From Thiothrix sp. (GTDB taxonomy: Bacteria > Pseudomonadota > Gammaproteobacteria > Thiotrichales > Thiotrichaceae), in NCBI GenBank assembly GCA_020442915.1, contig JAGRJD010000113.1, positions 1 to 44,977 of the forward strand: a stretch of DNA of 44,977 bases. The letters are read 5' to 3'. Positions 15,787 to 23,932 of the stretch are shown here, in pieces. A program made the translations under genes and the position numbers. A model generated the notes under the pieces. That model saw only the letters and a program-made list of their open reading frames with translations, was not told where the DNA came from and searched no databases. Within the stretch, counting starts at the first letter, position 1. Each line of letters begins with the position of its first letter.

Positions 15787-17166
15787 ATGCAGCCTGCCTA
15801 TTATGACGCCATGGCACTTGATGCCTTGACCGCGCGTGAAACCGAGGCATTTCGCCGTCGCCATCCCAGGTCGGCTGAACTGGCCGAAGCAGCCCGCACC
15901 AACCTGTATGGGGGGGTGCCCATGCACTGGATGGCTGACTGGTCTTCACCGTTTCCGCTGTTTGTCAGTTCGGCATCCGGTGCCTATTTTACCGATGTGG
16001 ACGGTATCCAGTACGCTGATTTCTGCCTTGGGGATACCGGTGCCATGTTCGGTCATTCCCCGGCGCCGGTGGCGGCGGTGGTGGCGGCACAGGCGGGGCA
16101 GGGCTATACCACCATGCTGCCGGGCGAGGAGGCGGTGCTGGTGGGACGGGAGCTGGCACGCCGCTTCGGGCTGCCGTTCTGGCAGATGGCGACCACCGCC
16201 ACGGATGCCAACCGCTGGGCCATCCGCTGGGCACGGGCCGTGACCGGGCGCGAGCTGCTGCTGGTGTTTGACGGCTGTTACCATGGCGCGGTGGATGAAA
16301 CCCTGGTACGCCTGCAGGAAGGACAGGTGGTGCACCGTGCCGGGCTGCTGGGGCAGGTGGCGGACCTGACCCGGTCGGTGCGGGTGGTGGAATTCAATGA
16401 CCTGCCGGCCCTGCAGGCAGCACTGGCCGCCAATGACGTGGCGGCGGTGCTGTGTGAACCGGTGATGACCAATACCGGCATGGTGCTGCCGGATGAGGGC
16501 TTTCTGGAATCCCTGCGTACCCTGACCCGGCAGGCCGGAACCCTGCTGATCGTGGACGAGACCCACACCATCGCCAGTGGCCCGGAAGGCTATTGCCGCG
16601 CCCATGGGCTGGAGGCGGACATTTTCGTGCTCGGCAAGCCGGTGGCGGGGGGGCTGCCGGCTTCGGTGTTCGGTGTCAGTGCCGCTGTGGCGGAACAAAT
16701 GCAGCAGGTCCGGGCGCAGAAGGCCCAGGACCCGGAACAGGCGGGTCATCCTCATACCGGCATGGGCACCACACTCTCGGCCAACATGTTCAGCCTGCAT
16801 GCCATGCGTGCCAATCTGGAGTCGGTGATGACGGCGGAAGCTTTTGAGCGCATGCTGCCGATGGCGGAATACCTGGGCTCCCGGCTGGAATCGTTGATCC
16901 GGCGCATGGGGGTCCCCTGGTCGACCACACGGGTGGGAGCCCGGGTGGAGTTCCAGTTCACCCCCAGTCCGCCGCGCACGGGCCGGGAGGCGGAAGCCGC
17001 TTTTGACAAGCCCCTGGAGCAGGCAATTCACCTGTACCTGCTGAACCGGGGGGTGATGATCACGCCGTTCCACAACATGATGCTCACCTGCCCGGATACC
17101 AGTGCCGATGACATCGACCGGCTGGTCGGGGCCCTGGCGGATTTTCTGGATGAACTGGTGATCTGA
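15787..17166 (+). CDS. Class III PLP-dependent aminotransferase (GSA-mutase-like)
   Basis: The 459-residue product is a fold-type I aminotransferase of subgroup III. It has GAYFTDVDGIQYADFCLGDTGAMFGHSP at the N-terminus, FDGCYHGAVDETL, the PLP-phosphate/pyridine region with LLIVDETHTI (catalytic Asp in VDE), and the Schiff-base lysine in FVLGKPVAGGLPASVFG. GTTLSANMFSLHA follows. The overall pattern resembles glutamate-1-semialdehyde aminomutase, but the operon is not a haem one. It probably transfers an amino group of an amine or amino acid, or isomerises one. The ATG at 15787 has AGGGGAACG upstream. It is followed 19 bases later by the glutamine-synthetase-like gene. Confidence 0.85.
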   Translation: MQPAYYDAMALDALTARETEAFRRRHPRSAELAEAARTNLYGGVPMHWMADWSSPFPLFVSSASGAYFTDVDGIQYADFCLGDTGAMFGHSPAPVAAVVAAQAGQGYTTMLPGEEAVLVGRELARRFGLPFWQMATTATDANRWAIRWARAVTGRELLLVFDGCYHGAVDETLVRLQEGQVVHRAGLLGQVADLTRSVRVVEFNDLPALQAALAANDVAAVLCEPVMTNTGMVLPDEGFLESLRTLTRQAGTLLIVDETHTIASGPEGYCRAHGLEADIFVLGKPVAGGLPASVFGVSAAVAEQMQQVRAQKAQDPEQAGHPHTGMGTTLSANMFSLHAMRANLESVMTAEAFERMLPMAEYLGSRLESLIRRMGVPWSTTRVGARVEFQFTPSPPRTGREAEAAFDKPLEQAIHLYLLNRGVMITPFHNMMLTCPDTSADDIDRLVGALADFLDELVI

Positions 17167-17185
17167 ATACCGGAAGGATAGCCGC

Positions 17186-18577
17186 ATGAGCATGAACCGT
17201 CTGCCGCTTCAGACGCCGCCACTGGCTGCCTCCGAAGCGGCCCGCTTTCTGGCACAGCACCCGCAGGTCAGCCAGATTCTGCTGATCCTGACCGACATCA
17301 ACGGCATTGCGCGTGGCAAGCTGGTGCGCCCGCACGAGCTGGCCGCCCTGTATGCACAGGGGCGCCCCCTGCCCAGTTCCATCCTGTCCCTGAACGTATT
17401 GGGCGAAGATGTGGACAGCACCGGGCTGGTATGGGACGTGGCCGACATGGACTGTCTGGCGCGCCCGGTACCGGGTACCCTCAAACCCTGTCCGTGGCTC
17501 CCGGACAGTGCGCAGGTGCTGTTGAGCATGGACCCGGTGGCCGGTCTGCCGGCAGCGGCTGCCGATCCGCGTCTGGCACTGGTGCGCGTGCTCGACGGAC
17601 TCCGGCAGGAGGGGCTGTATCCGGTCCTGGCCTGCGAGCTGGAATTCTACTTGCTGGACCGGGAGAGCTGGAGCCGGGGTGAGGTCCGTCCGGCACCGGG
17701 GGCACAGGGCCGGCCGCTGGCCCAGACCCAGGTTTACGGGGTGCACGAGCTGGAGGACATGCGTCCCTTTTTCAGCGAGCTGTACCGTTGCAGCCAGCTG
17801 CAGGGCCTGCCGGCGGAAACCGCCATTTCCGAATATGCGCCGGGGCAGTTTGAAGTGACCCTGACCCACCGTGCCGATGCCTTGCAGGCCGTGGATGAGG
17901 CCATCCAGTTCAAGCGCCTGATCAAGGGCGTGGCCGAGCAGCATGGCATGCTGGCCTGTTTCATGGCCAAGCCGTTCAGTGCCCGCACCGGTAGCGGCAT
18001 GCATGTCCATGTCAGCCTCGCCGATGAAAATGGCAGCAACCGCTTTGCCAGTGCCGCGCCTGAAGGCAATGCGCTGATGCGGCAGGCCATCGGTGGCATG
18101 GCCGCCACCCTCAATGAGGCCATGGCGATTTTTGCTCCGCATGCCAATTCCTACCGCCGTTTCCGCAGCGGCAGTTATGCTCCCACGGCAGCCACCTGGG
18201 GCGTCAACAACCGCAGCGTGACCTTCCGGGTACCAGTCGGGGCAGCGGCCACGCGCCACATTGAGCACCGTGTCAGCGGTGCGGATGCCAATCCCTATCT
18301 GGCCACTGCCGCAGTACTGGCCGGTCTGCATCACGGTATCCGGGAGCGGCTGGACCCCGGTCCCCCCATGCGGGGCAGTGCCTATGAGCAGGCAGACCAG
18401 TCCCTGAGCCTGAACTGGTATGCCACCCTGTATGCCTTCGAGCAGTCGGACTTCATCCGCACGTATTTCGGGGCCGCGTTCCAGCGCATTTTCAGTGCAC
18501 TCAAACGCGAACAGTGCGAACGCTTTTACAGTGAAGTCACGACGCTGGATCATGACTGGCACTTGCGGCTGGCCTGA
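17186..18577 (+). CDS. Glutamine synthetase family protein (gamma-glutamyl-amine/amino acid ligase type)
   Basis: The 463-residue product has the GS beta-grasp N-domain with LILTDINGIARGKLV and the catalytic barrel: ACELEFYLLDRE (metal-binding Glu), SEYAPGQFEVTL, FMAKPFSARTGSGMHVHVSL, HANSYRRFRSGSYAPTAATWGVNNRSVTFRVP and HIEHRVSGADANPYLATAAVLAG. The adenylylation-site loop of GlnA is not evident and the N-terminus is of the PuuA/SpuI class, which joins glutamate to amines such as putrescine or ethanolamine using ATP. Neighbouring aminotransferase and exporter genes support an amine or amino-acid conjugation pathway rather than bulk ammonia assimilation. The exact acceptor is unknown. Confidence 0.88.
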   Translation: MSMNRLPLQTPPLAASEAARFLAQHPQVSQILLILTDINGIARGKLVRPHELAALYAQGRPLPSSILSLNVLGEDVDSTGLVWDVADMDCLARPVPGTLKPCPWLPDSAQVLLSMDPVAGLPAAAADPRLALVRVLDGLRQEGLYPVLACELEFYLLDRESWSRGEVRPAPGAQGRPLAQTQVYGVHELEDMRPFFSELYRCSQLQGLPAETAISEYAPGQFEVTLTHRADALQAVDEAIQFKRLIKGVAEQHGMLACFMAKPFSARTGSGMHVHVSLADENGSNRFASAAPEGNALMRQAIGGMAATLNEAMAIFAPHANSYRRFRSGSYAPTAATWGVNNRSVTFRVPVGAAATRHIEHRVSGADANPYLATAAVLAGLHHGIRERLDPGPPMRGSAYEQADQSLSLNWYATLYAFEQSDFIRTYFGAAFQRIFSALKREQCERFYSEVTTLDHDWHLRLA

Positions 18578-18579
18578 AC

Positions 18580-19806
18580 ATGACTGAACGGGAGATTCTG
18601 CGCATCCGCCGTTTTGTGGTGAAGCTGGGCGAGGCCATGCATGCCTATGGCACGCCTTCACACCGGCTGGAGCGCCTGCTGTCGGAGGTCAGCCAGAGCT
18701 TCGGGCTGGAGGGCAGTTTTCTGGTGTCACCCACCTGGTTCAGTGTGGTGCTGCAGGAACCGGGGCAGGAGCAGGAGTACAGCCATATTTCCCGTGTCAA
18801 ACCCGGCGGCATTGACCTCAACCGCCTGTCACTGACCCATGAGCTGGTGGCGGCAGTGCTGGCCGGCAGGCTCGAGGTGGAGGACGGACTGGTACAGCTG
18901 GGCACTATCCGCGGTGCTCCTGATCCTTATCCGCTCTGGCTCGGCTTCCTGTGCTGGGGCGGAGTTTCCGCCGGGTTCGCCCTGCTGTGCGGCAGTGGCC
19001 TCATGGATATGCTGGCTTCCATGACCGGGGGCTGGCTGGTGTTTGGCCTGGAATGGCTGGCGGCGCGGCATCCGCGTTTCGAGGAGATGCTGGAACCGCT
19101 GTCGGCCTTGCTGCTGGCCCTGCTGGGGACCGGCCTGGTTGCGCTGGGGCTGCCCCTGAATGTCCCGGTGGTGGTGCTTTCAGGCATTATCGCCTTCATT
19201 CCGGGGCTGTCCATGACCATGGGGCTGCGCGAACTGGCGGCGCGGGAGCTGTTATCCGGTACCGCCCGTATCATGGATGCGCTCATGACCCTGTTCAAGC
19301 TCTATTTCGGGGCCGTGTTCGGGCTGGCACTCGGCGGGTTGCTCTGGGGCGGGAGCAACAGGCTGCCGCTCACGGCCAGCCTGCCACTGCTGCTGGAAGG
19401 GGGGGCGGTGCTGCTGCTGGCCCTGTCACTGCTGGTGATGTTCCGGGTGCGCCCGCGTGATGCCTTCTGGGGACTATTGTGCGGTCTGGTTGCCTATGGC
19501 GGGGCACGCCTGGGCAATGCCCTGTTCGGGGCTGACCTTGGCGGGCTGGTCGGTGCCCTGCTGGTGGGGCTTTATGCCAACAGCTACGCACGCATCAAGA
19601 ACACACCCACCAATATCGTACTGCTGCCCGGTATCGTGCTGCTGGTTCCGGGCAGTAAGGTCTATGTGGGCCTGAATTCACTGGTATCCGGGCAGGACAT
19701 GCTGGCCAATGCCGCCAGCGGGGCCCAAGTGTTTCTGTCTTTCATGGCCATTGTCGCCGGGCTGATGTTCGCCAACCTGATCCTGCCGCCCCGGCGTTAT
19801 CTGTGA
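18580..19806 (+). CDS. Threonine/serine exporter family protein (ThrE-like)
   Basis: The 408-residue product contains the ThrE domain pair. A cytoplasmic N-terminal region (residues 1-115) has HAYGTPSHRLERLL and FLVSPTWFSVVLQ. About ten hydrophobic segments follow, including VVVLSGIIAFIPGLSMTMGLRELAARELLSGTARIMDALMTL and, near the end, TPTNIVLLPGIVLLVPGSKVYVGL. ThrE proteins export small amino acids across the inner membrane using the proton gradient. The ATG follows the ligase stop by 2 bases, so the two are translationally linked; export of the ligase product or its precursor is an inference. The N-terminal and C-terminal halves are fused as in Corynebacterium ThrE rather than split. Confidence 0.87.
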   Translation: MTEREILRIRRFVVKLGEAMHAYGTPSHRLERLLSEVSQSFGLEGSFLVSPTWFSVVLQEPGQEQEYSHISRVKPGGIDLNRLSLTHELVAAVLAGRLEVEDGLVQLGTIRGAPDPYPLWLGFLCWGGVSAGFALLCGSGLMDMLASMTGGWLVFGLEWLAARHPRFEEMLEPLSALLLALLGTGLVALGLPLNVPVVVLSGIIAFIPGLSMTMGLRELAARELLSGTARIMDALMTLFKLYFGAVFGLALGGLLWGGSNRLPLTASLPLLLEGGAVLLLALSLLVMFRVRPRDAFWGLLCGLVAYGGARLGNALFGADLGGLVGALLVGLYANSYARIKNTPTNIVLLPGIVLLVPGSKVYVGLNSLVSGQDMLANAASGAQVFLSFMAIVAGLMFANLILPPRRYL

Positions 19807-19920
19807 TGTGTCGATGCGTCTGCAGGTAGGCGTTACGGTAAATATTGTTGATAACTTTATTTTAAAAAACAACAATAATATTGTGGAAACTACCAGACCC
19901 CGATCATGATGTGAATAAAA
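19807..19920. promoter_or_regulatory. AT-rich intergenic region before the HD-GYP gene
   Basis: This short region is much more AT-rich than its surroundings. ATTGTTG (19844-19850) and CAACAAT (19870-19876) form a 7-base inverted repeat around an A/T spacer. It probably holds the promoter of the HD-GYP gene, although no well-spaced box pair stands out. Confidence 0.35.
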
Positions 19921-20769
19921 ATGACGACAAACCCCACGCTGGCAGGTACCAGCCTGCAACACCTGTTATACATGGCCCAGATTGTTGAGGCCCGTGATCC
20001 CTACACCGCCGGTCATCTCTGGCGTGTGGCGCGCTTTTCCCGCTTGCTGGGGGCGCGTCTGGGGCTCCGGGGGGCCGACCTGTTCCAGCTCACACTGGGT
20101 GCCTACCTGCATGACCTGGGCAAGGTCACGGTGCCGGATCAGGTGCTGAACAAAAAAGGACGGCTGGAGTCCGGCGAGATACTGCAGATGCAGGCCCACA
20201 GCCTGGCCGGTTACCGCATGCTGGTCCGGTATGAACTGTCGCAGGACATTGCCGTTCTGGCCCGCGACCACCATGAACACTGGGACGGCTGCGGGTATCC
20301 GTATCGTCTGGACAGCACGTCGATTGCCCTGGGTGCCCGGATCATCGGCCTGTGTGATGCTTTTGACGCCATGACCTCCAACCGCCCCTATCGGGATGGC
20401 ATGCCGCTGGCCCAGGCACTGGAACGGGTCCGGGAGGCGCGGGCGCTCCAGTTCGATCCTGCCATGGTGGATGCCTTTCTGGCCCTTGACGCGGAGCCGC
20501 TGTTGCATGTTATCGGGCACAGTGACCTGAACCGGCCACTGCTGGCCTGTCCCTACTGCGGTCCGGTAGTCGAAATGCCGCCTGATGAACAGTCTGCAAC
20601 CTTCTGCCGCGTTTGCACCGGCAAATTTCATGTGCGGCGCAACCGGACCGGCAAAGTCTGGCTGGAGGATTTCGACACGGTTCACGGTGACCCGGTGGAC
20701 ATGATTGCCGAGCCTGACATGGGGCACCTGTCCGACCTGTTTGCCGGGGAGAGGCCTGCCGGTTTGTGA
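19921..20769 (+). CDS. HD-GYP domain phosphodiesterase with C-terminal zinc ribbon
   Basis: HD-GYP proteins hydrolyse cyclic-di-GMP (or cGAMP). The 282-residue product is almost only catalytic domain: HDLGK (His64-Asp65), KKGRLESGEI, QAHSLAGYRML, HHEHWDGCGYP (His117-Pro127, the GYP motif) and FDAMTSNRPYR, which retain the metal-binding residues. There is no receiver or membrane sensor domain. The last 70 residues carry CPYC (211-214) and CRVC (230-233), a four-cysteine knuckle likely to bind zinc and unusual for the family. Control may therefore be through that ribbon or a partner. The next gene, a hemerythrin, lies 122 bases downstream. Confidence 0.85.
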   Translation: MTTNPTLAGTSLQHLLYMAQIVEARDPYTAGHLWRVARFSRLLGARLGLRGADLFQLTLGAYLHDLGKVTVPDQVLNKKGRLESGEILQMQAHSLAGYRMLVRYELSQDIAVLARDHHEHWDGCGYPYRLDSTSIALGARIIGLCDAFDAMTSNRPYRDGMPLAQALERVREARALQFDPAMVDAFLALDAEPLLHVIGHSDLNRPLLACPYCGPVVEMPPDEQSATFCRVCTGKFHVRRNRTGKVWLEDFDTVHGDPVDMIAEPDMGHLSDLFAGERPAGL

Positions 20770-20891
20770 CCCCGGCCAATCCGGTAATTTATTGTCACAG
20801 GTCAAGTGCCGGCATCCGGATATGCCATAAACTGGGTAGAGAATGCGGGCGTCCTGCGCCCTTTTACACCGGAATCAGGGAGGTTTTCAAC

Positions 20892-21437
20892 ATGCATACC
20901 ATACTGGCCCAGTTACATCAGGACCACATCAATCTGGACCGCCTGATCAGGCGTCTGGAGCAGGAGACCGAGGTGCTGATGGCAGGTGGGGCACCGGATC
21001 TGCATCTCATGATCGAGATCACCGACTACATTCATGAATATTCCGACCGCGTGCATCATCCACGCGAGAACCGGGTGTATGCCCGGCTGGAGCAGTACGA
21101 TCATGATGATGACATCGTGCAGGAGCTGGCAACCCTGTATCAGCAGCATCATGAGATGCCGGGGCTGACCGGGAGTTTCATGCACACCCTGGATCATGCC
21201 CTGCATCTGGACATGGCTGCCAGCCGTGACCAGCTTGGTCAGGAGATTCAGGCTTTCATCGATGCCCAGCGCGGGCACATGAATCTGGAGGAGGGGCGGA
21301 TATTTCCGCTCATTGACAATACCCTGACCCAACAGGACTGGGAGCTGCTGGAAGTGGATGACCTGACCGATGCTGATCCCCTGTTCGGTCAGGCCCAGAA
21401 TCACTTCCTCAACCTGAAGGCCGCATTGTCACTCTGA
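20892..21437 (+). CDS. Hemerythrin (HHE) domain protein
   Basis: The 181-residue helical protein carries the hemerythrin metal ligands in order: LHQDHINLDRLI, DYIHEYSDRVHHPREN, YQQHHEMPGL and the late HMNLEEGRIFP with a final His-x3-Glu. Such proteins bind oxygen, nitric oxide or iron with a di-iron site and often take part in redox or NO stress responses. I choose the ATG at 20892, preceded by GGGAGG 10 bases upstream; the open frame upstream has no family likeness. Its stop codon overlaps the 3' end of the convergent racemase gene by 9 bases, so no terminator lies between them. Confidence 0.87.
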   Translation: MHTILAQLHQDHINLDRLIRRLEQETEVLMAGGAPDLHLMIEITDYIHEYSDRVHHPRENRVYARLEQYDHDDDIVQELATLYQQHHEMPGLTGSFMHTLDHALHLDMAASRDQLGQEIQAFIDAQRGHMNLEEGRIFPLIDNTLTQQDWELLEVDDLTDADPLFGQAQNHFLNLKAALSL

Positions 21438-22121
21438 GTCAGCCTGAGCAGGCTGCCGGTGCACGCTGGCAGCCATGATCCAGTGCACGGCATCCATCAG
21501 GTCATACACCGGCAGCCCCAGCTGCGTGCGCAGCCGGTGCTTGTAGGGGGACAGGTTGGTGCATTCCAGCAGCAGGCAGACCGGTTGATGCGGCATGAGT
21601 GCCTGTGCGGCACGGAGTACATCCTGTTCGGCCCGTCCGGCATCAAGCACGGTCTCATCCCGGCTGATGACACGGTAAAGCTCCTGCCCGTTTTCAAGGC
21701 CGGCAATGCACAGGCTGTCACGCCAGTCCGCCTGAAAATGATGACGTGTCAGCCTGCGGCTGTCAAAGGTCAAGATGCCGATCCGGGCTTGGGAGCCGTA
21801 GAGGACATACAGCAGTGGCAGCAGGTTGAGGGCGCTGGCCAGAAACGGCACCTGCAGCGGTGCCCGGATACGCGCCTGCAGCGGTGCCAGAAAGCCGCAG
21901 CTGGTGGTGATCAGGCTGACGCCGCGTTGCTCCAGGGTACGGGCGGCCTGAAGGATTTCCCGTACCACCGCTTCCTCCACCTCCCCGGTGCTGACAATAT
22001 TGCCGACCCGACCCCGCTCCAGCCGCACAAACTCACAGGGTCCCGGGAATGAGGCCGGATTGCCGATGTCACCCGGCAGGCGTGGAAAGCGGGTATTGAG
22101 CAGGATCACACCGGTTGTCAT
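21429..22121 (-). CDS. Aspartate/glutamate racemase family protein
   Basis: The 230-residue product has the two catalytic cysteine motifs of the Asp/Glu/hydantoin racemase superfamily, ITTSCGFLAPLQ and LLLECTNLSPYKH, in the right order and spacing for cofactor-independent racemases. It begins TTGVILLNTRFPRLPGDIGNP, which is typical of the small racemase-like proteins linked to TRAP transporters. It follows the TRAP large permease by 2 bases and is the last gene of that operon, suggesting it acts on the imported substrate. Members of this group can also be decarboxylases or maleate isomerases, so the reaction is uncertain. Confidence 0.82.
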   Translation of the reverse strand: MTTGVILLNTRFPRLPGDIGNPASFPGPCEFVRLERGRVGNIVSTGEVEEAVVREILQAARTLEQRGVSLITTSCGFLAPLQARIRAPLQVPFLASALNLLPLLYVLYGSQARIGILTFDSRRLTRHHFQADWRDSLCIAGLENGQELYRVISRDETVLDAGRAEQDVLRAAQALMPHQPVCLLLECTNLSPYKHRLRTQLGLPVYDLMDAVHWIMAASVHRQPAQADSE

Positions 22122-22123
22122 GG

Positions 22124-23422
22124 TTATTTCATGTGCTGCGGCAGCCAGGTGGCCAGTTCCGGCACCGCAATCAGGATCAGCACCATCAGCAGCATGATCA
22201 GGAACATCGGAATGGCGGTCCGGGCCACATAGGTGATCGGATGCCGGGTCATGCCCTGCAGCACGAACAGGTTGAAGCCGACCGGGGGCGTGATCTGTGC
22301 CATTTCCACCACTACCACAATGAAGATACCGAACCAGATGATGTCGATGCCGGCCTGGCGGATCAGGGGCTCCACAATGGCAATCGTGAGTACCACGGCG
22401 GAGATACCATCCAGAAAACAGCCGATCACGATGTAAAAGGCCAGCAGGGCCAGCAGCAGCTCCATGCGTGACAGTTCCAGGGTCGCAATCCAGCCCGCCA
22501 GCGCCCGTGGCAGCCCGGTATAGCCCATGGATAAAGCCAGAAAGGCCGCCCCCATCAGGATCAGGGCGATCATGGACGAGGTTTTGACCGCTCCCAGCAG
22601 GCTGTCCATAAAGATGGTCCGGCTCATGGACCCCTGCAGGGTGGCAAGGATCAGTGCCCCGATGACCCCGAAGGCGGCGGCTTCCGTCGCGGTGGCGATG
22701 CCGCTGTACATGGAGCCGAGCACGAACAGTACCAGCAGGATCACCGGCAGCAGAAAGTGCGAGGCGGCGAGTTTCTGTTTCAGGGTGTAGGTATTTTCCT
22801 GACGGGCATGACGGTCGCCACTGACCAGGGACCATGCCACCACGTACAGCATGAACAGCCCGGCCAGCACCAGCCCCGGCAGGATGCCGGCCAGAAACAG
22901 TTTGGAGATGGATTCATTGATGCTGACCCCGTACACGATCAGGGTGAGTGAGGGCGGAATCATCAGGCCCAGGGTCGCGGCCCCGGCCAGGGTGCCGATG
23001 ACCATGTGTTCAGGGTAGTTGCGCTTCTGCAGTTCCGGAATCGACATCTTGCCCACGGTGGTCAGGGTGGCCGCCGAGGAGCCGGAAACTGCGGCAAACA
23101 AGGTGCAGCCGACAATATTGGTGTGCAGCAGTCCGCCCGGCAGACGCGCCATCCAGGGGGCCAGCCCCTTGAACATGTCTTCGGACAGCCGGGTGCGGAA
23201 CAGGATTTCGCCCATCCAGATGAACAGGGGCAGGGCGATCAGGGACCAGCTGGTGGATGAAGCCCAGATGGTGGTGATCATGGCGTCTCCCGCCGGGCGC
23301 GAGGTGAAAAGCTCGATGCCGATCATGGCCACGCCCATGAGGGCCAGCCCGACCCAGACTCCGCTGCCCAGCAGCAGGAACAGCACGAACAGGAACAGGG
23401 CGGTGAGTTCAAACTGTGCCAT
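22124..23422 (-). CDS. TRAP transporter large permease (DctM-type)
   Basis: The 432-residue integral membrane protein has about 12 hydrophobic segments with DctM landmarks: GSSAATLTTVGKMSIPELQKRNY, LAGAATLGLMIPPSLTLIVYGV, LAALQGSMSR-like loops and a C-terminal MTRHPITYVARTAIPMFLIMLLMV. The large subunit forms the sodium-coupled translocation channel of TRAP importers. It begins immediately after the small permease (the dctQ-type stop and this start abut) and ends 2 bases before the racemase gene. Confidence 0.92.
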   Translation of the reverse strand: MAQFELTALFLFVLFLLLGSGVWVGLALMGVAMIGIELFTSRPAGDAMITTIWASSTSWSLIALPLFIWMGEILFRTRLSEDMFKGLAPWMARLPGGLLHTNIVGCTLFAAVSGSSAATLTTVGKMSIPELQKRNYPEHMVIGTLAGAATLGLMIPPSLTLIVYGVSINESISKLFLAGILPGLVLAGLFMLYVVAWSLVSGDRHARQENTYTLKQKLAASHFLLPVILLVLFVLGSMYSGIATATEAAAFGVIGALILATLQGSMSRTIFMDSLLGAVKTSSMIALILMGAAFLALSMGYTGLPRALAGWIATLELSRMELLLALLAFYIVIGCFLDGISAVVLTIAIVEPLIRQAGIDIIWFGIFIVVVVEMAQITPPVGFNLFVLQGMTRHPITYVARTAIPMFLIMLLMVLILIAVPELATWLPQHMK

Positions 23423-23926
23423 TCAGGCCTCCGAAGCCGGTACCGCATTGAGCGGATAGCGTCCCGCCAGCAGCAGGTACAGGCGTTCCGCCAGTGCCAA
23501 CAGCAGCACGAAGGTGCCACAGCACATCACCAGCTGCGGTATCCACAGGGGCGTGGCATCCTGTCCCTGGGAGATGTCATGAAATTTCCATGACCACCAG
23601 GTGGCCTTGCAGGCATAAAAACAGAAATAGGCAGCCAGGCCGGTACCGATCAGGTGACACCACAATTCCAGCCCGTAGCGCAGGCGGGGTGACAGGTTCA
23701 GGAACAGCGTGACCCGGATGTGGGTGTTTTCATGCAGGGCATAGCCGAGCCCGAAGAAGGAGGATGCCGCCATGCAGTACCCGGCGTAATGGGTGATGCC
23801 GGGGGTGGCGAATCCGAACAGGCGGCCACTGACCTGCAGCACGATCAGCAGCAGGATCAGTACCAGAAAGCCTGCCGCGACCCAGCCGCAGGCTGTAAAC
23901 AGGCGTGCCATTGCGGGAGAGCCCAT
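23423..23926 (-). CDS. TRAP transporter small permease (DctQ-type)
   Basis: The 167-residue product has four membrane helices (GWVAAGFLVLILLLIVLQVSGRL, a second after GYALHENTHIRVTL, and two more) with the typical DctQ segments YCMAASSFFGLGYALHENTHIRV and LYLLLAGRYPL. It pairs with the large permease in the inner membrane. It lies 6 bases after the solute-binding gene. An internal ATG four codons further in is an alternative start. Confidence 0.87.
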   Translation of the reverse strand: MGSPAMARLFTACGWVAAGFLVLILLLIVLQVSGRLFGFATPGITHYAGYCMAASSFFGLGYALHENTHIRVTLFLNLSPRLRYGLELWCHLIGTGLAAYFCFYACKATWWSWKFHDISQGQDATPLWIPQLVMCCGTFVLLLALAERLYLLLAGRYPLNAVPASEA

Positions 23927-23932
23927 GGCTGC

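Noticed and set aside
15683..15949. Long N-terminal extension of the DUF486 frame
   Set aside because: The extension has no hydrophobic or family pattern and overlaps the aminotransferase gene; the GTG at 15682 fits the family length.
17084..18661. Minus-strand open frame of 525 codons opposite the glutamine-synthetase-like gene
   Set aside because: Composition is that of an antisense shadow and no motifs were seen.
22122..22835. Upstream extension of the racemase frame giving a 468-codon fusion
   Set aside because: That part is out of frame with, and opposite in reading to, nothing but the TRAP large permease gene; the family start is at 22121 just after the permease stop.
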